The position numbers and the translations under genes were made by a program. Shown in pieces: positions 34,266 through 46,161 of a stretch of DNA of 64,000 nucleotides (its first letter is position 1; the number at the start of each line of letters is the position of its first letter). Source of the DNA: Warburgia ugandensis (taxonomy: Eukaryota > Streptophyta > Magnoliopsida > Canellales > Canellaceae); the NCBI GenBank assembly GCA_035236585.1, contig CP141134.1, positions 21,568,414-21,632,413 of the forward strand, written 5' to 3'. A model generated the notes under the pieces. That model worked only from the letters and a program-made list of their open reading frames with translations. It had not been told where the DNA came from and made no database searches.

Positions 34266-37200
34266 TGTAACACATTTTATAATATATTTTGAAAGGCAGG
34301 GCCCTTAATCAGTAAAAAAATTTCGCAAAACAAAGTAGCGAAAATCTTTTCTTTAGAACTTGTTTTGTAAAACCCAAGTCATCACTTCATACATAACATA
34401 AGTAGAACTTTGTACAAGATAAAATTCCATTGAAGGAATATATTTTCATTAAATTCTAGAATCCATCCAGTGGTTCACAGTACAGCCAAATCCATTACAA
34501 TACTTGTCCAAATTACATAATACAAACTCAAAGCTCACCATACAATGAAACTCTCATTACAATACAACACTCTCAAACAAAGCAAAATACATGTCTTCAA
34601 GGGTATACCTTGAAGATTATTCTCTTCAAGTCTTCTATCGTCTTGAGCTCTTAACTCTCCTTCCCTGTATCTGAGATATTGCAACATTTACAATATCTCA
34701 GCAAGCAATGCTTGGTAGGGGATTCAAGAAGCATAATAATTGACAATATAATGCTAATACTTCATAATCCCATTATCCCTAAATATATTCATGTCTTTAT
34801 TCTTTACTTTGTAATATATGTACATTCAAATACATACATGTTATACATGGGTAAATCAATTAAATTTATGAAAGTAGTCAAATATCATTCCTAACTAAGC
34901 TAATCTATTCTCTTCATTATGAGAATTTAGTATTTCAGCTAATCCTACGTTGGGAATTTCCTTTCTTGAGAAATATTGGTAACATATAATTACCTAGCAT
35001 TTCATCATGATAAAACATAAGGCATTTCACTATGCCTACTCTCATATGCATCATAGTGCAAAATAATCAAAGGGCTACCATGCTACAGTCTGATCTGTAC
35101 TAGCGCTTAGATAACTGCCCTGTTCTCCACTAATACCATGTGGGAAAATATTATGTCACTGCCCATATGGGAAGACAGGACTTTCATAGTGGTGGCCTTC
35201 CCATAATTGCCCTACCCAACTTTTAGCCTGTCATAGGGCAAGGTATCATCAAATCATCAAATTTCAAGAAGCATGTAGCCAAACCCTCATAACTTCTCTA
35301 ACATAACATCCGCCTAGGCTTATGCCTATTAAAACAAAATCACAAGCCTCCAAGCTTGCATGTAAAATAGATTTCATACATATCAGACAATCTGTCTGTT
35401 TACTTAGGGCTGAAATATCTTCTAGTTCCCTGTTCACTTAGAGTCTAGTCCTTAACCATTTTATATGTGTTTGGTTGGGTCATAAGGGCTTCAAGGGAGT
35501 TAATACAAGTATTAACATTACTCTTGTCAACATAAGGTCATGGGTTCAATCATGTATATCCCATGTAAATGCATTCATCAAATCTTCCTACCTTCAAGTA
35601 GTGATCCCTTTTCCCAGATCTTCCATGATTCTGACTGATGTATGTAATTTGCACATCCATAGATACTGTCAATATATATAAATTATGAACAATCCTATTG
35701 ATCGCTAGATCTAATGTTTAGAATGATCTTTAAATCATTCATATTTAAGTATTTTCTGTTTCTAAGTCTTTATGTGTCCATCTCCTTGATCTTGATCTTT
35801 CATAGATCCTTTGATTGACAATCTATACTTGTTGATAAAGATCAAGGTCCTAGATCTTTTATCATATAGTTCTTCTTTGATCTAAGTTCAGTTATTAGAT
35901 CATCCTTAAGGAGGATGATCTTGGTTTTCTTCCTTGAATAATCTTTGATCAAGGGTTTGAATTATCTAATCTAATGAACTAGATTTGATCTATAATATGC
36001 ATACTAATAAACATGTATACTAGCTACAATACAATATTCTTAGTCTTATTGTTTTTGATCATTCAAGATATAATGAATCTTATTTGATAATCCTTATCTT
36101 ACTTATAGTTTTTATTAAGGTTAGATAATTTACTAACCTTTTATGCTCTTACTATTATCATTCAACCAGTTAATGTTTTGCTAGTTGAAGGTAACTTATT
36201 TCAGCCTAAGTCTAGACTGCTCCTCTTATTTCCAATTGGCTAAGGCTTACTAGCTGAATGGGTGAACACAAAGTGGTTACTTCAATCCTCATGTAAGGAG
36301 GCATTTAGACCTCACAAATGTCAACGGAAGGTAGGGGAAGAGCGAGGCTCTATTAGACAACCCCCTTAACCACTATGTTCAACCTTCACTAGAGTGACCT
36401 TAGCTCAACCTTTCATAAGGTTCCTATAAGCATGTTGACCCTAAGTACTCTTTCTAATTGATTTTAATTAAGTCAATGAACATTTACAATGTCATTCATG
36501 GGCTTTATTATTCTCCTACTTTGGGCCAAGGATTTGATAATCCTTATATTGTCCTACTAACTATAGCCCTTACTAATTAAGTCCAAAATAATCCACTCTT
36601 ATTTGTGTCATGAAACTCTACTTTCTCATTAGATTCTATTTTTGGTGTTTTATGCTCTTTATCTCATAACAAGTAGATCTACTAATGAAATTTAACCATA
36701 AATGAATTATAAATTCAAAGCATAAAACTAAATAATTGAACAACTTAATGATAATGATACAATGTACTTAAACTTACACTAGCATGATTTTCAACTAATA
36801 TACCTTAATAACTCAATTTTAATTAACATGGTCCTAAGGTACAATCTCATGCTATAGTATAATCTTACATGAAATCCTAGCATGATCCTAAGTTACAATG
36901 GCATGAAATCATACTAACTTGATCCTAAGTTACACTTGCATAAGATCACACTAACATGACCCTAAGATAATTAAATCTAGCAACCTATTATAATAATCTA
37001 ATCACATATCATGCTAAAGTCTAAAAGTTGCACTAGCATGCTTTATAACATAAATCATGTTTAAAATGCTTTTATCAATTAATAGAAAATGGAATTAATT
37101 ACATTAATATTTTTAAAAACCTTTACTTATGATCCAACCATTTGATCTTAGATCTTTTTCTTTTAATCAAGGGTTTTAATTAGATTTAGGGGTTTTTCTT

Positions 37201-37950
37201 TATTAAGGTCCAAAGATCATATTGCTTTGTTTTTGTCATATCCAATCCATGATCTCCCTGGATTTCATCATATTAACATTCATTCAATCCATCCCAAGGA
37301 TCTGATCACACTTGATCTCATTGATCAAGTCGGTCCCTTTGCATTTTTAGGGTTTTTCTACCATAACGATAGATCCCTTAATATATCTTATATATGTCCA
37401 AATAAACCATAATATCACTTTATTTTAATAGTATATCATTATCAAAATCGATCAACAAGATTTGATCACCTTAGATCTTGAAGATCTTGGAAATTGAAAA
37501 CTTATTTCTTAAATACAGATAGTTTCATAAGATATTTTCTCTATTTTATCATTTCATAAGAAACTAGAGGTTATAATCTTTCCATAGCTTCTTTCTGATC
37601 TCTATTTGGAGTTCATATAACTCCTGAATTGAATCTAGAAGTTCACAGTCCATTCCTAAGGCCTAGATATGATCTGGGCTCATCAGAATGGACGGCCTAG
37701 ATCATTCGGGCAGAGTGGGTCAGGCGAAACGATTTGGTCGTCGTGCGCTTGTCACCTGGACGCACGACAAATGCTCCTGCCTGGGATTGTCATTTACGTG
37801 CGGTTATCTTGTTGGGACGACATCGCACACACAGCGCACGCACGGAAACACTGCTGCATGCGGCGTTTCGCACATCATCCTAGGGACCCCAATCAGATCG
37901 GGAGATCAGACAGTTTGTTCTGGACTGTCTAATCAATTCCTTTCAATTGA
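34266..37950 (-). repeat. Chromovirus-type LTR D1, inverted
   Basis: Its outer end is TGTAACACATTTTATAA, the inverse of a ...TGTTACA LTR end. Read in reverse it holds GCTTGCTGAGATATTGTAAA followed by TGCAATATCTCAG, the same arrangement as TTATTGAGGCATTA...TGCAATGCCTTAG in D2. It also holds a block with CCATATGGGCAGTGACA, GATC-rich stretches (35690-36030 and 37140-37500) and a GC-rich block (37680-37925). The right boundary is approximate. No primer site or coding is attached. Confidence 0.45.
35475..35560 (+). other. tRNA-like stretch, degenerate
   Basis: AAGGTCATGGGTTCAATCATG resembles a variable arm plus T-arm (B-box GGTTCAATC) about 45 bases after GGGAGTTAATACAAG. There is no clear acceptor stem. 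It could be a SINE head or chance; I do not call it a tRNA gene. Confidence 0.2.
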
Positions 37951-37999
37951 GGGCCCAAAACTTAATAGAATTTGGTGAAACTTTTACCCTAGGGGTTTT

Positions 38000-40900
38000 G
38001 GACCCTTCTGGATCGATTAGTAGGGTTAGATTTTTCATTTGAGCCCTCAATCATCATGAATTGAAGGTTTTGATATTTACTTTATTTTTACCAATTTTCA
38101 CCCAAATAAAATTATGGTAAAATAGAAATTTCATCAAACAATAATAAATATGTCTAGGAAGTAGTTCCACCTACCTAATTGGTGAAAAACATTGGTTATA
38201 TAGTCCAAATTAAGAGAATATCAGTTTTGATGATAAGATAGCCCAAGATCCACTTATCTTATGATTTTCGTTGTTTGAACCGTTGGATCTCAAAATTTCT
38301 TTGGGTGTTTTATAGCTAAGATATGGTAGGAGATTTTAGATGGTGAGATCTATGATATTTGATCTGGAACAGAGTGCCTAATTGAATTTAGGTTTCTTGT
38401 TCCAATCTAGAGAGAGGAGAGAGAAAATGAAAGAGAGAGATCTTTTGGGAGTTTTGTGTTTTTGGGAATGGATCTAGGTTTGGTTTTGTAGGGAAAATCA
38501 AGATAATTTCATGGGAATTTTTTCAACATTTTTAGAGGATTTTTGGGGTTGTATTTTTAGGCATTTTGGGTCTTTTTTCATGATTATGTGTAATGACGAT
38601 AGTTAATTTTTGTATTATTTATTTAGCATTGGATTCTCCACCTCCACCTTTTTCTCCATGACTAGTTAGTAGTGGTTTGACTAATGCTTTCATGTGGGCT
38701 GGCTATAGGATTCCTTTTCAGGTCCCTTGTGGGCCCCACATAGTGTAAAAAGACCATTTTGCCCTTTATATATAAAAAATTAGAGTTTATTCCCATGATC
38801 TCAGAATTGAGTGTACTTAGTGGAATTGGATTTGTATTTCTTAGAGCATTCTAAATTTTGATGTCCTAGATTTTTATTTTGGGTAAAATTACCATTTTAC
38901 CCTTTTGTCCAGAAAATAAAGAAAATTAAGGATTTTTCATCTGAATTCAGTACATGTCTCATCCCTTGATTATACTTTTATAAGAAGTACATTCTAAATA
39001 ACCCTAATATTCTAGCCCAAAATTTTTGAAACTCAAACTTTATTGATTTTCTCAATCAATTACAAAGATCCCTATTACAAAACTAGTGTAAATTGTGCTG
39101 CTAGTGTAAATAGGTGCAAACACCGTATGACCCCTATAAATTAATATATTAATTTATAAAGTCTTGTTACTAAAAGCTTTATTTTGGGAGCTACAGAGGT
39201 CCAAATCATGATTGGAAACATCCATTGCGATCGTCTTGATAACTAAACCCAGACTTGACATGAAAAATTATATTTAACTACTTTTAAATTAGTCAAAACA
39301 TAAAATATTATTCAATCACTTAGCTAGAACTTGAAAAACTAGATAATACATAGCAATAAATAAGGGTTTTAAGGATCAGATTTAGTGTAATTACTTTAGA
39401 AATTGATTTAGAACACTAATCTAACCAAGATCTTGGGAAATTTTTTATGTGAGGATGATCTGACTGTCAGATCAAGGTATAAATGTTGTGATTAAGGACA
39501 AATCATAAATAGGGATCTTAGAGAACGACATAAACTCCATTATGATGAAATAAATAACACAAAATAGTATTGTGGTACTAACAGGTACATCTGAGCGTGC
39601 GAACTAAGAGGGTTACATGCTTGAATTGGGTGATCTCACATTGAGATAGGTGACAACATTTAATGTTATGTTTTGATTTCTAAAACCTTGCATTATCATA
39701 GCATCATGGTTGATTATGATTGCACTTGTTTATTTAGCCTGTGATTTTGCGAAACTCAAAGTTTTATGCTATGATCGATAATTAATTTCCATAATGTATT
39801 GAATGGGTTTATAATTGATTGTTTTATGAGATTAATATCGCGTATCTTATATATTATTAGTAATTATCTTTCCTTATTGCATCACTAAAACTGATGGGTT
39901 TTCATAAGGATGACAGTGGAGGCTTGATGGCTAGTCCTTTGAGAGGCTAACCCCAAGATGAGGGACATGCCTTGGGGATTGAGAGCCACGAGTGCTCCTG
40001 ATTTTATGTGATACGCGATTTCCATGTTTTATGATTTATGGCGGGTGCTCTTACTTGGTGGATGTCATGCTAGAAGGGAGTAAGGCCAGCCACCCACCCT
40101 CCGAAATTGTGATGTGATAGACACCTTCCCACAGATGGCTTTCAGTAGGGGTTTGGTAACATGGATAGTTCGGTTCAGGCCTTTCCATGGGGACGGATGT
40201 TAAGTCTCCCATTATGGTGTTGATGGGGAGCAGTGGTGGTTGAGAGCCCGGAGGGGTTGCCACTGTGGCATGACTATTCATACTCTTGTTTTGTTGCTTA
40301 CATGATGAGCATGGAGATGTTATTATATGCCTGGGTGTGAGACACTCAGAGGATTGATATGAGTACTCATGATATGTTGTATGAGTGTATGGGACACTCG
40401 TGGGATCCACGTACCTTAGGGTGTCCTATTGTTATTGCATGCTCATTTATATTAAATCATATCATGTTTTAAAACCATGACATGCATGTTTTATCGTATA
40501 TGATGTTTGAAGATTTTATTGGCATTGCTTAAAATAATTATATTTTCATGAATAATCAATCTACTCATTATATTAGCAATGATATTCGATTTTGTTTCAT
40601 TGTTATTACATTAAATGTCTATGTATCTACATAAGTAATAGCTTATTGAGGCATTACTTTGTTTTGCAATGCCTTAGATCTTGAGTGAGATGATAGAAAG
40701 GGCAAGATCGTAGAGAGACAGTGATCGCAATGGGGATCACTTTACTTTAACTAATAGATAGATCGACATGAGTTATTAGAAGGACTTCAATTTGAACTTA
40801 CTTTATGGACTATGTACTATCATTATATGGATTTGATTATAACAATTATACATATGATATACATTGCTTTAAATATGGTGGGATGTTATGATGGATAGAC

Positions 40901-41183
40901 CCTGGGCCACATTATTATGGTTTTGGAAATTTATTGTTTTGAAAATAAAGGCGCCAATGATTTTAACGTTGGATTTGATATGTGTATTATCTTAAATGTA
41001 TTTCTGCGTATTTATATTTACATTTTAAATCATAGTCATGATGTTTTGGAAAAAGGAAATAACACTCGGAGGTTCAGTAAATGTTTTAATAAAATAATTA
41101 ATAGAATCTTTTATTTTGGCATTTCGACTATTAGTATTATTATTATTATGAAAAAAATTGCTATAAAAACCCGGGGTGTTACA
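38000..41183 (+). repeat. Chromovirus-type LTR D2
   Basis: It ends AACCCGGGGTGTTACA at 41183, a classic chromovirus LTR end. It contains TAGTCCTTTGAGAGGCTAAC, GACACTCGTGGGATCCACG, AGCTTATTGAGGCATTACTT and GCAATGCCTTAGATC, which parallel D1. It starts with a purine-rich leader-like stretch (38408-38450) after a CCGTTGGATCTCA phrase. The left boundary is uncertain. It lies head to head with D1. The base runs flanking the pair (ATTTT and CTTTC) do not match, so they are not the ends of one insertion with a target duplication. Confidence 0.5.
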
Positions 41184-42437
41184 CTTTCACCCATTCTCTT
41201 TAATTTGTAGACAACCCCCCTTCCACTCCATGAATCCATCTGACACTCTAACATCACAAGCCCCACTCTCTTCCACACCATTCCACCTTAGAATCACATG
41301 CCCCCTACACTTATTCTTACACACATCCCTCATTCCTTACCTTTACACACCTTCCCTCATCTCCTTGCATCCTTGATTCACATGCATAGTCCATCTCCTT
41401 CCATATTCTTTCTTTTCTTTTGGCATTTGAGAATAAAAAGGATACGAAGAAGCCTTTGTACCACTTCTATGGAAGCTTTTCTAAGGAGTCCTTCCAATAC
41501 TAAAGGGTGCTTGAGGTGAATCAAATCCATACATAAAACTATCCAACATTCTTAGCTAAAGGAATCACGCTTAACAGTAGGAAGACTTCAAGGTAAGTAC
41601 CTAGTTTCTCAATCATGTCCTAAGGCTAGCCTTGGTGAGTCCTAAACTAAGATCCATTGTCTTTCTTTTGCTTTTTCTAGTTCTTTCTTAAGGTAAGGGT
41701 GTTTCTCTCTATGGATAACCCTCCCTTAGGATGAATGACCTCTAATATCTTTTATACCTCTCTCCTAACTAGAGCTACCCTCTTTTCTAAGTGTATCTAA
41801 CTATGGAGATGCAAAAATTTGTTTTATCACTTTCACTTCATCTCTTCTTTTTCTTCTTTTAAAGGGTGGTGATCTTTTAGGAAAAGTAAGCAAGTGCCTG
41901 TTTTCTTGGCTATCCTATTACTTAAGGATCTTTGGATTGGAACTTGAAAATTGGGTAAATGGCATGTTGGGTCAAAGATGAGAAAAGCTTAGTTGTAGGC
42001 TAGTGTATTATGGGTTGAAGAGAAGGGTACAAGCCCTTACTGGGTGACATAACAAAGAAGGCCATAGAGTGGAATTCAAGCCTAGGAAAAGAAGGGGACG
42101 TATAAAAATCCTAGTTGATTAAGGACTCCTATAGCAGACACTTCAAAAGGAACTTTCATTTTCTTTATTTGTTTTTTTCTTTACTTGATTGTATTCCATT
42201 TTAATTAAAGTTTCCATTAACAAAAGTAGCTTTAAATTTCTTACTTACTTTATTTTCTTACCTTAATTTACGTACTTATTTTAATTAGTTACTTAGTTTA
42301 TTTGCTTTCTCTAGTTGTTTACTAGGTTAAATTGTAGTAAATTATATTTTAATTAAATCCATTTATTAAAGAGTCCTTGTGGGTATGTACTCCAATGGAG
42401 CCATGCACTTGTGGTACATTTATAATTCACATTAAAA
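41184..42437 (+). repeat. Element B 5' LTR, right portion (inferred)
   Basis: Pyrimidine-rich leader (41200-41410), a splice-donor-like AAGGTAAGTACC (about 41591), then AT-rich sequence. It ends with GAGTCCTTGTGGGTATGTAC, similar to the GGGATCAACC end of LTR family A. The region directly precedes the primer-site-like string. Its link to 31633-33260 is positional. Confidence 0.4.
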
Positions 42438-42459
42438 TTTTAGCACTATTTCTAGGGAC
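42438..42459 (+). promoter_or_regulatory. Degenerate primer binding site of element B
   Basis: TTAGCACTATTTCTAGGGA occupies the place and pattern of TTGGCGCCGTTGCCGGGGA, the site found after LTRs of Tat/Athila-type elements and seen better preserved at 58952. Confidence 0.4.
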
Positions 42460-42866
42460 TTGCGATGGAGTTTAATTAAGATCTAAGTTTTCTTTACTTT
42501 ACCACTACATCATCATCTTAGGATTGCATATAGAATAGTTGTATTTCTATTAAGAACATGATCTAATTAGTAAGTAGTAGGGAAAGTTTGAAAGAGAGGA
42601 CAAGCTATCTAGGTTAGATGTAACCTAAGAGCCACACTCCCATAAAGAAAATAAAGAGAAATAAATCTTTTAGCATTTTTGCATAGGGTTAGAAATATTA
42701 AGTGTCCTTGTGTGTTTATGCTTCCATCATTAAGCATATATGTTGCATTATTTAGTTTAGGATCTACTAGACTAGTTAAAAAGAAAAGAAAAAGAAAAGA
42801 GAGTACTCTTTCATTGTATGCAATAATGTATTTTTGTTGTATATCAAGTTGATTCAAATTAGGTAA

Positions 42867-43121
42867 TGGTTACATAATCAATTAGATTCAATTAACCCTA
42901 CCAAAAATATAGCCAACAAAGTAAGGGGCAGAAAGCTACTTTCTTATTATTTTACTCCACAACCCCTTTTTTATGAAGATATGTATAAAATAGGGGCTAC
43001 CACGGATTTGTCCCATACACTGGATAGATTGGTAGAAAGATTAGCTAGTAGAGTAGATAGTCAATATTATCAGTTAGAAGTTTGTATGTTGGCTAGCAAT
43101 TCATCAAAGCAAAACCAATAA
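42867..43121 (+). pseudogene. Element B ORF segment 1 (novel retroelement protein)
   Basis: An open frame of 84 codons without a start Met, ending at TAA 43119-43121. Its core is SYYFTPQPLFYEDMYKIGAT, then TLDRLVERLASRVDSQ. I recognise no known domain. A counterpart in the A4-led element (60210-60414) reads PLYYHF, then after a frame change PLPYENMYEIEKRF and MLDRMNSTLDRLSATGQ, with the same PL.YE.MY.I and LDR...RL spacing. This says the protein was real and shared by a family. The pattern suggests an N-terminal gag-like helical region, but that is inference. Confidence 0.5.
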
Positions 43122-43229
43122 GAGGATTGTTTTACTTATTTTAGCCCAATGTATCATGTATCTTAGTACTTTGTGCCCCTCAAGCTTCATGTTTCTTAAA
43201 TAATTTTTGGAGGAAGAGAATGCAATTCC

Positions 43230-43440
43230 AAAACCCTAGCGATAACTTCTATACTAAGACTTACCATTTGGATGGACTAGGCATCCCAATTACTCATGCT
43301 CTCAGAATAATTAACCTTTCCTTAGTAATTTAATGCCACAGTAACCTGAGCCACAACAGGATTTTCTTCCACAAAAGGGAGAAAATATCTAGACAAGATC
43401 CTTGGTTTGTTTATGTATAGCACTCTCAAATTCCAAAATA
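43230..43440 (+). pseudogene. Element B ORF segment 2, aromatic-rich, broken
   Basis: FYTKTYHLDGLGIPITHAL corresponds at the DNA level to 60520-60600 (TATTATCCTGAGACAAACCA onward), where the better frame reads NNYYPETNHYNYNGWTRHHE. The shared DNA phrase ATGGATGGACTAGGCATC makes the homology clear. No domain recognised. Confidence 0.45.
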
Positions 43441-43442
43441 AT

Positions 43443-43790
43443 GCAAAATAAACTATGGAGGCCCACTAGCACTCTAATGAGAAGTTAAAGTTCCAAATGG
43501 GTCAAATATATGATGAATTTTTAGAAATGGAAGAGGAAACTGACCAACTTGAGGACTATGAGAGCCCAGTATGTACACCATCCCTACTTTTTGTTAGAAC
43601 TGATCCAGTCGAGGCATGTCTTAACCATTTTAAATTTGATAGAGACACCTACATTGATGAAGTATATGATTTATTAGATATTACACCATTAATGGACACT
43701 TCTCAATGGAAAGCCTGAGTAGGACCCCTTCCATTTCCTAAGACTCATTTTGAGCCATATAGTGAAGAAGCACATGATTTGGACCAATAA
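43443..43790 (+). pseudogene. Element B ORF segment 3, acidic
   Basis: The open frame 43497-43718 reads MGQIYDEFLEMEEETDQLED and continues to VYDLLDITPLMDTSQWKA, then a stop. Past the stop the same frame goes on VGPLPFPKTHFEPYSEEAHD. The A4-led element has EEENECLKTEPLIDTSQWK and, in a second frame, FEPCNEEDMPNWDQ at 61105-61258. The conserved core is PL.DTSQWK...V.PL and FEP..EE. Strongly acidic; no known domain. It continues in frame fashion from segment 2, so one long ancestral protein is likely. Confidence 0.5.
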
Positions 43791-43961
43791 CCTATCCCAA
43801 AAAGTGCACATTGCTACATTTTCTATTCATTTGATCCCTTGCCTACTACCCCAAAGTCTAATATAAGATAGGAGGGTGAGCCAATTGATGTTAATGCCAT
43901 ACATTAACAAGCTCTAAGATATACAAAAGTTGATAAAGAGCATATAAGCCCCACTATTTTT

Positions 43962-44224
43962 TTGCATTCAGAGGAAAATGAAGAACCCTTTATGGATATG
44001 CATAGCGATCTTATCCCTAGCATTCAGGAAGATGTAATGGAGGAGGAACATTTTCAACTTTTTAATATTGGCATCATACATTCCCAACTTGATAGTTCCT
44101 GGGTCAAGTCACTTCAACTTGGTCCCAAACAATTTAAATTCATGGTGGTCCATCATGCTGTCTTGTTATCACCACCATACATCCCTAGGTGGAAACATAT
44201 ATTGACTACTATGAGATTCTGAAA
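43962..44224 (+). pseudogene. Element B ORF segment 4, C-terminal
   Basis: An 86-codon frame: MHSEENEEPFMDMHSDLIPS, then EEEHFQLFNIGIIHSQLDSS and PKQFKFMVVHHAVLLSPPYI, ending RWKHILTTMRF before TGA. The first half is acidic; the end is basic and hydrophobic. I do not recognise it. It follows segment 3 on the same strand, and the TAA-AGTATAAGGGTAGG string after it (about 44459-44475) resembles the post-ORF G-rich tract of Tat/Athila-type elements. No counterpart is seen in the A4-led element, which is cut by D3. Confidence 0.4.
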
Positions 44225-46122
44225 TGGAGTAAGTTTTCTAAAAACTCCTTCATATTTGGTTTAGGTTTATGTTTAGTAGATTAGTTAGTTAATTTAGTTA
44301 TAGTTTTATTTTTCATTGTATATTTTTCATAATTGTTCACATCAATAGATCCATGCACCATGTTTGGAGTGTAAGTACTATCCTTCTAGTCCTTCTCTCC
44401 TTAGTTATTTTATATGTTTATACTTTTATCTTAAAATATTAAGGATAATTTTTAATCTAAGTATAAGGGTAGGTTATTTCAATTTAATGAGTTCAAAGTC
44501 CGTTTACTTATGTTTTGAGTCTTCTTGAAAAAATAAAAAATAAAAATTTTGGTAACTTTTAAAAAGTTCCTTTACAAGGATGAGAATTTAGATTTGCTGA
44601 ATATTGAGTCTATCTTTGAATTTTAGCTTATTAATAGATTTGTATACAATTAGTTTATTAGTTTATCCTTTTTCTAAAGTATTCGATGGAAACTTAAACT
44701 CAAAATATTCATTGCACAAATAGCCATATATATATATATATATATATATATAGTTTAAGGTGAAGAGTAAATACAACTTGGAGATCCTGAAGAAGACAAG
44801 TGGAGACTATAATCCCATGTGAGTTTAGAGATATTCTTTCTTTTTGAGGGTTATATATAATTTTCAAGTATTTATCGAACGTAAATTTCTAGTTTGTCTC
44901 ATTATTCCTCATCTTTGTCAACTATTGAGAAAACATATGAAAGATTATACTATACATCTGTTAAATTTATGATCTTTTTTAAGCCATATGAAACCTAAGA
45001 AATGGTAGAGGTCTTCCTTGATAAACATAGAGCCTTTGGCATTCCTTAATTTATTGTTTTTTTTTTCTAATTAGTCCCTTGAAGCTTTTTAATGAGCCTT
45101 TTCTTTGTGAACTCATTGACCAGTACCCTTATTAACCCCTACAATAGATCAATTATCTAATTTGTTTTTGAAATATGTAAAAATTGTTGAAGAGGTGTTT
45201 TGAAAAAAAGAAAGTATGAGCAATACAATTCAAAAGATGAATATAAAAAGGGTTGAAAAGGGAAAAATTCAACAAAAGGCTATACTAAAAGTCAAAGAGG
45301 AAAAATGTGAAAAGAAAAAATAGCCAATGAAAAGGAAAAGAGAATGTTCACTCTTAAATACATAATATTTTTACATATCTTTCAAAAGGATCTTTGTTTA
45401 CCCTTATACCATTCCTTTTACAACTGTATCATAAGACTATGTTTTGTCTTAATAGAAGTCCTAACTCGATCTTAGGAGAAGTATGACTTCGATATGGTTA
45501 TGAATGAGTAGGGAATATGATAGATTATAACATCCCTAATAGTTGATATTTTTCATGAGATCAATATCAATTTCTTCCTAAATTATCATTCTATGGTATA
45601 AAATATATGAGAATTTGGTCTTGATGAACGTAACTCTAATCACATATTAAAGAGAGATTTTACCATTTTTGAGTACTTCTTTTTTAGTGTAACTTATATC
45701 TTGTGATATTTAAAGTCAAAGTATACTTTTGAATGGTACTTTAGGTTATAATTTATTTAAAAACAGATGATTGAATACATTGGTTATATACACACACTTA
45801 CATTATGAGGATTGAATGATAATGGAATATGTCTATCATATGGGTAGGATTTTGAATTGTTGTTCATTTCTATTACCATATTAAAGTTAGGAATTTAATG
45901 GATGTTGAATAGAAGAAAATTTTCTTAGATAAATAAAAGATTTTCATGATAAGATTTTGAAATATTTATGGGTATCATTTTTGAAAATCCTTACGAGACT
46001 ACAACTCATCTACTAGGGTTAACCTAGGGGTTTAAAGGCTTTTTGCATATGTTAAATATAGACAACAACACCTATGAAAGTGGTTAGGAATATTTTTTAA
46101 ATTTCTTATTTTTATTTTATAG
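44225..46122 (+). other. Non-coding internal region of element B
   Basis: No ORF or domain recognised. It includes an AT microsatellite at 44726-44752. In Tat/Athila-like elements a long spacer between the ORFs and the 3' LTR is common, which fits. Confidence 0.4.
44726..44752 (+). repeat. AT microsatellite
   Basis: Uninterrupted AT units. Confidence 0.9.
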
Positions 46123-46144
46123 TTTTGCTTGAGGACTAGCAAAA
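46123..46144 (+). promoter_or_regulatory. Foldback and degraded polypurine tract before 3' LTR
   Basis: TTTTGCT...AGCAAAA form a 7-bp stem around TGAGGACT. The wording GCTTGAGGACTAGCAAA followed by AAGTTCCTCGGTATT mirrors the GCTTGAGGACAAGCAAA and AAGTTTGGGGGTATT strings seen before the 3' LTR of many Tat/Athila-type elements, with the G-run eroded. Confidence 0.6.
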
Positions 46145-46161
46145 TCTAAGTTCCTCGGTAT

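Noticed and set aside
35520..35560. tRNA gene
   Set aside because: Only a T-arm-like stretch is visible; no acceptor stem pairs with it.
37669..37978. Two overlapping plus-strand ORFs, Cys/His/Arg-rich
   Set aside because: Both come from the GC-rich block of LTR D1 in different frames; neither resembles a protein family.
40051..40410. 119-codon reverse ORF
   Set aside because: It lies inside LTR D2 with no recognisable domain and overlaps LTR signature sequence on the other strand.
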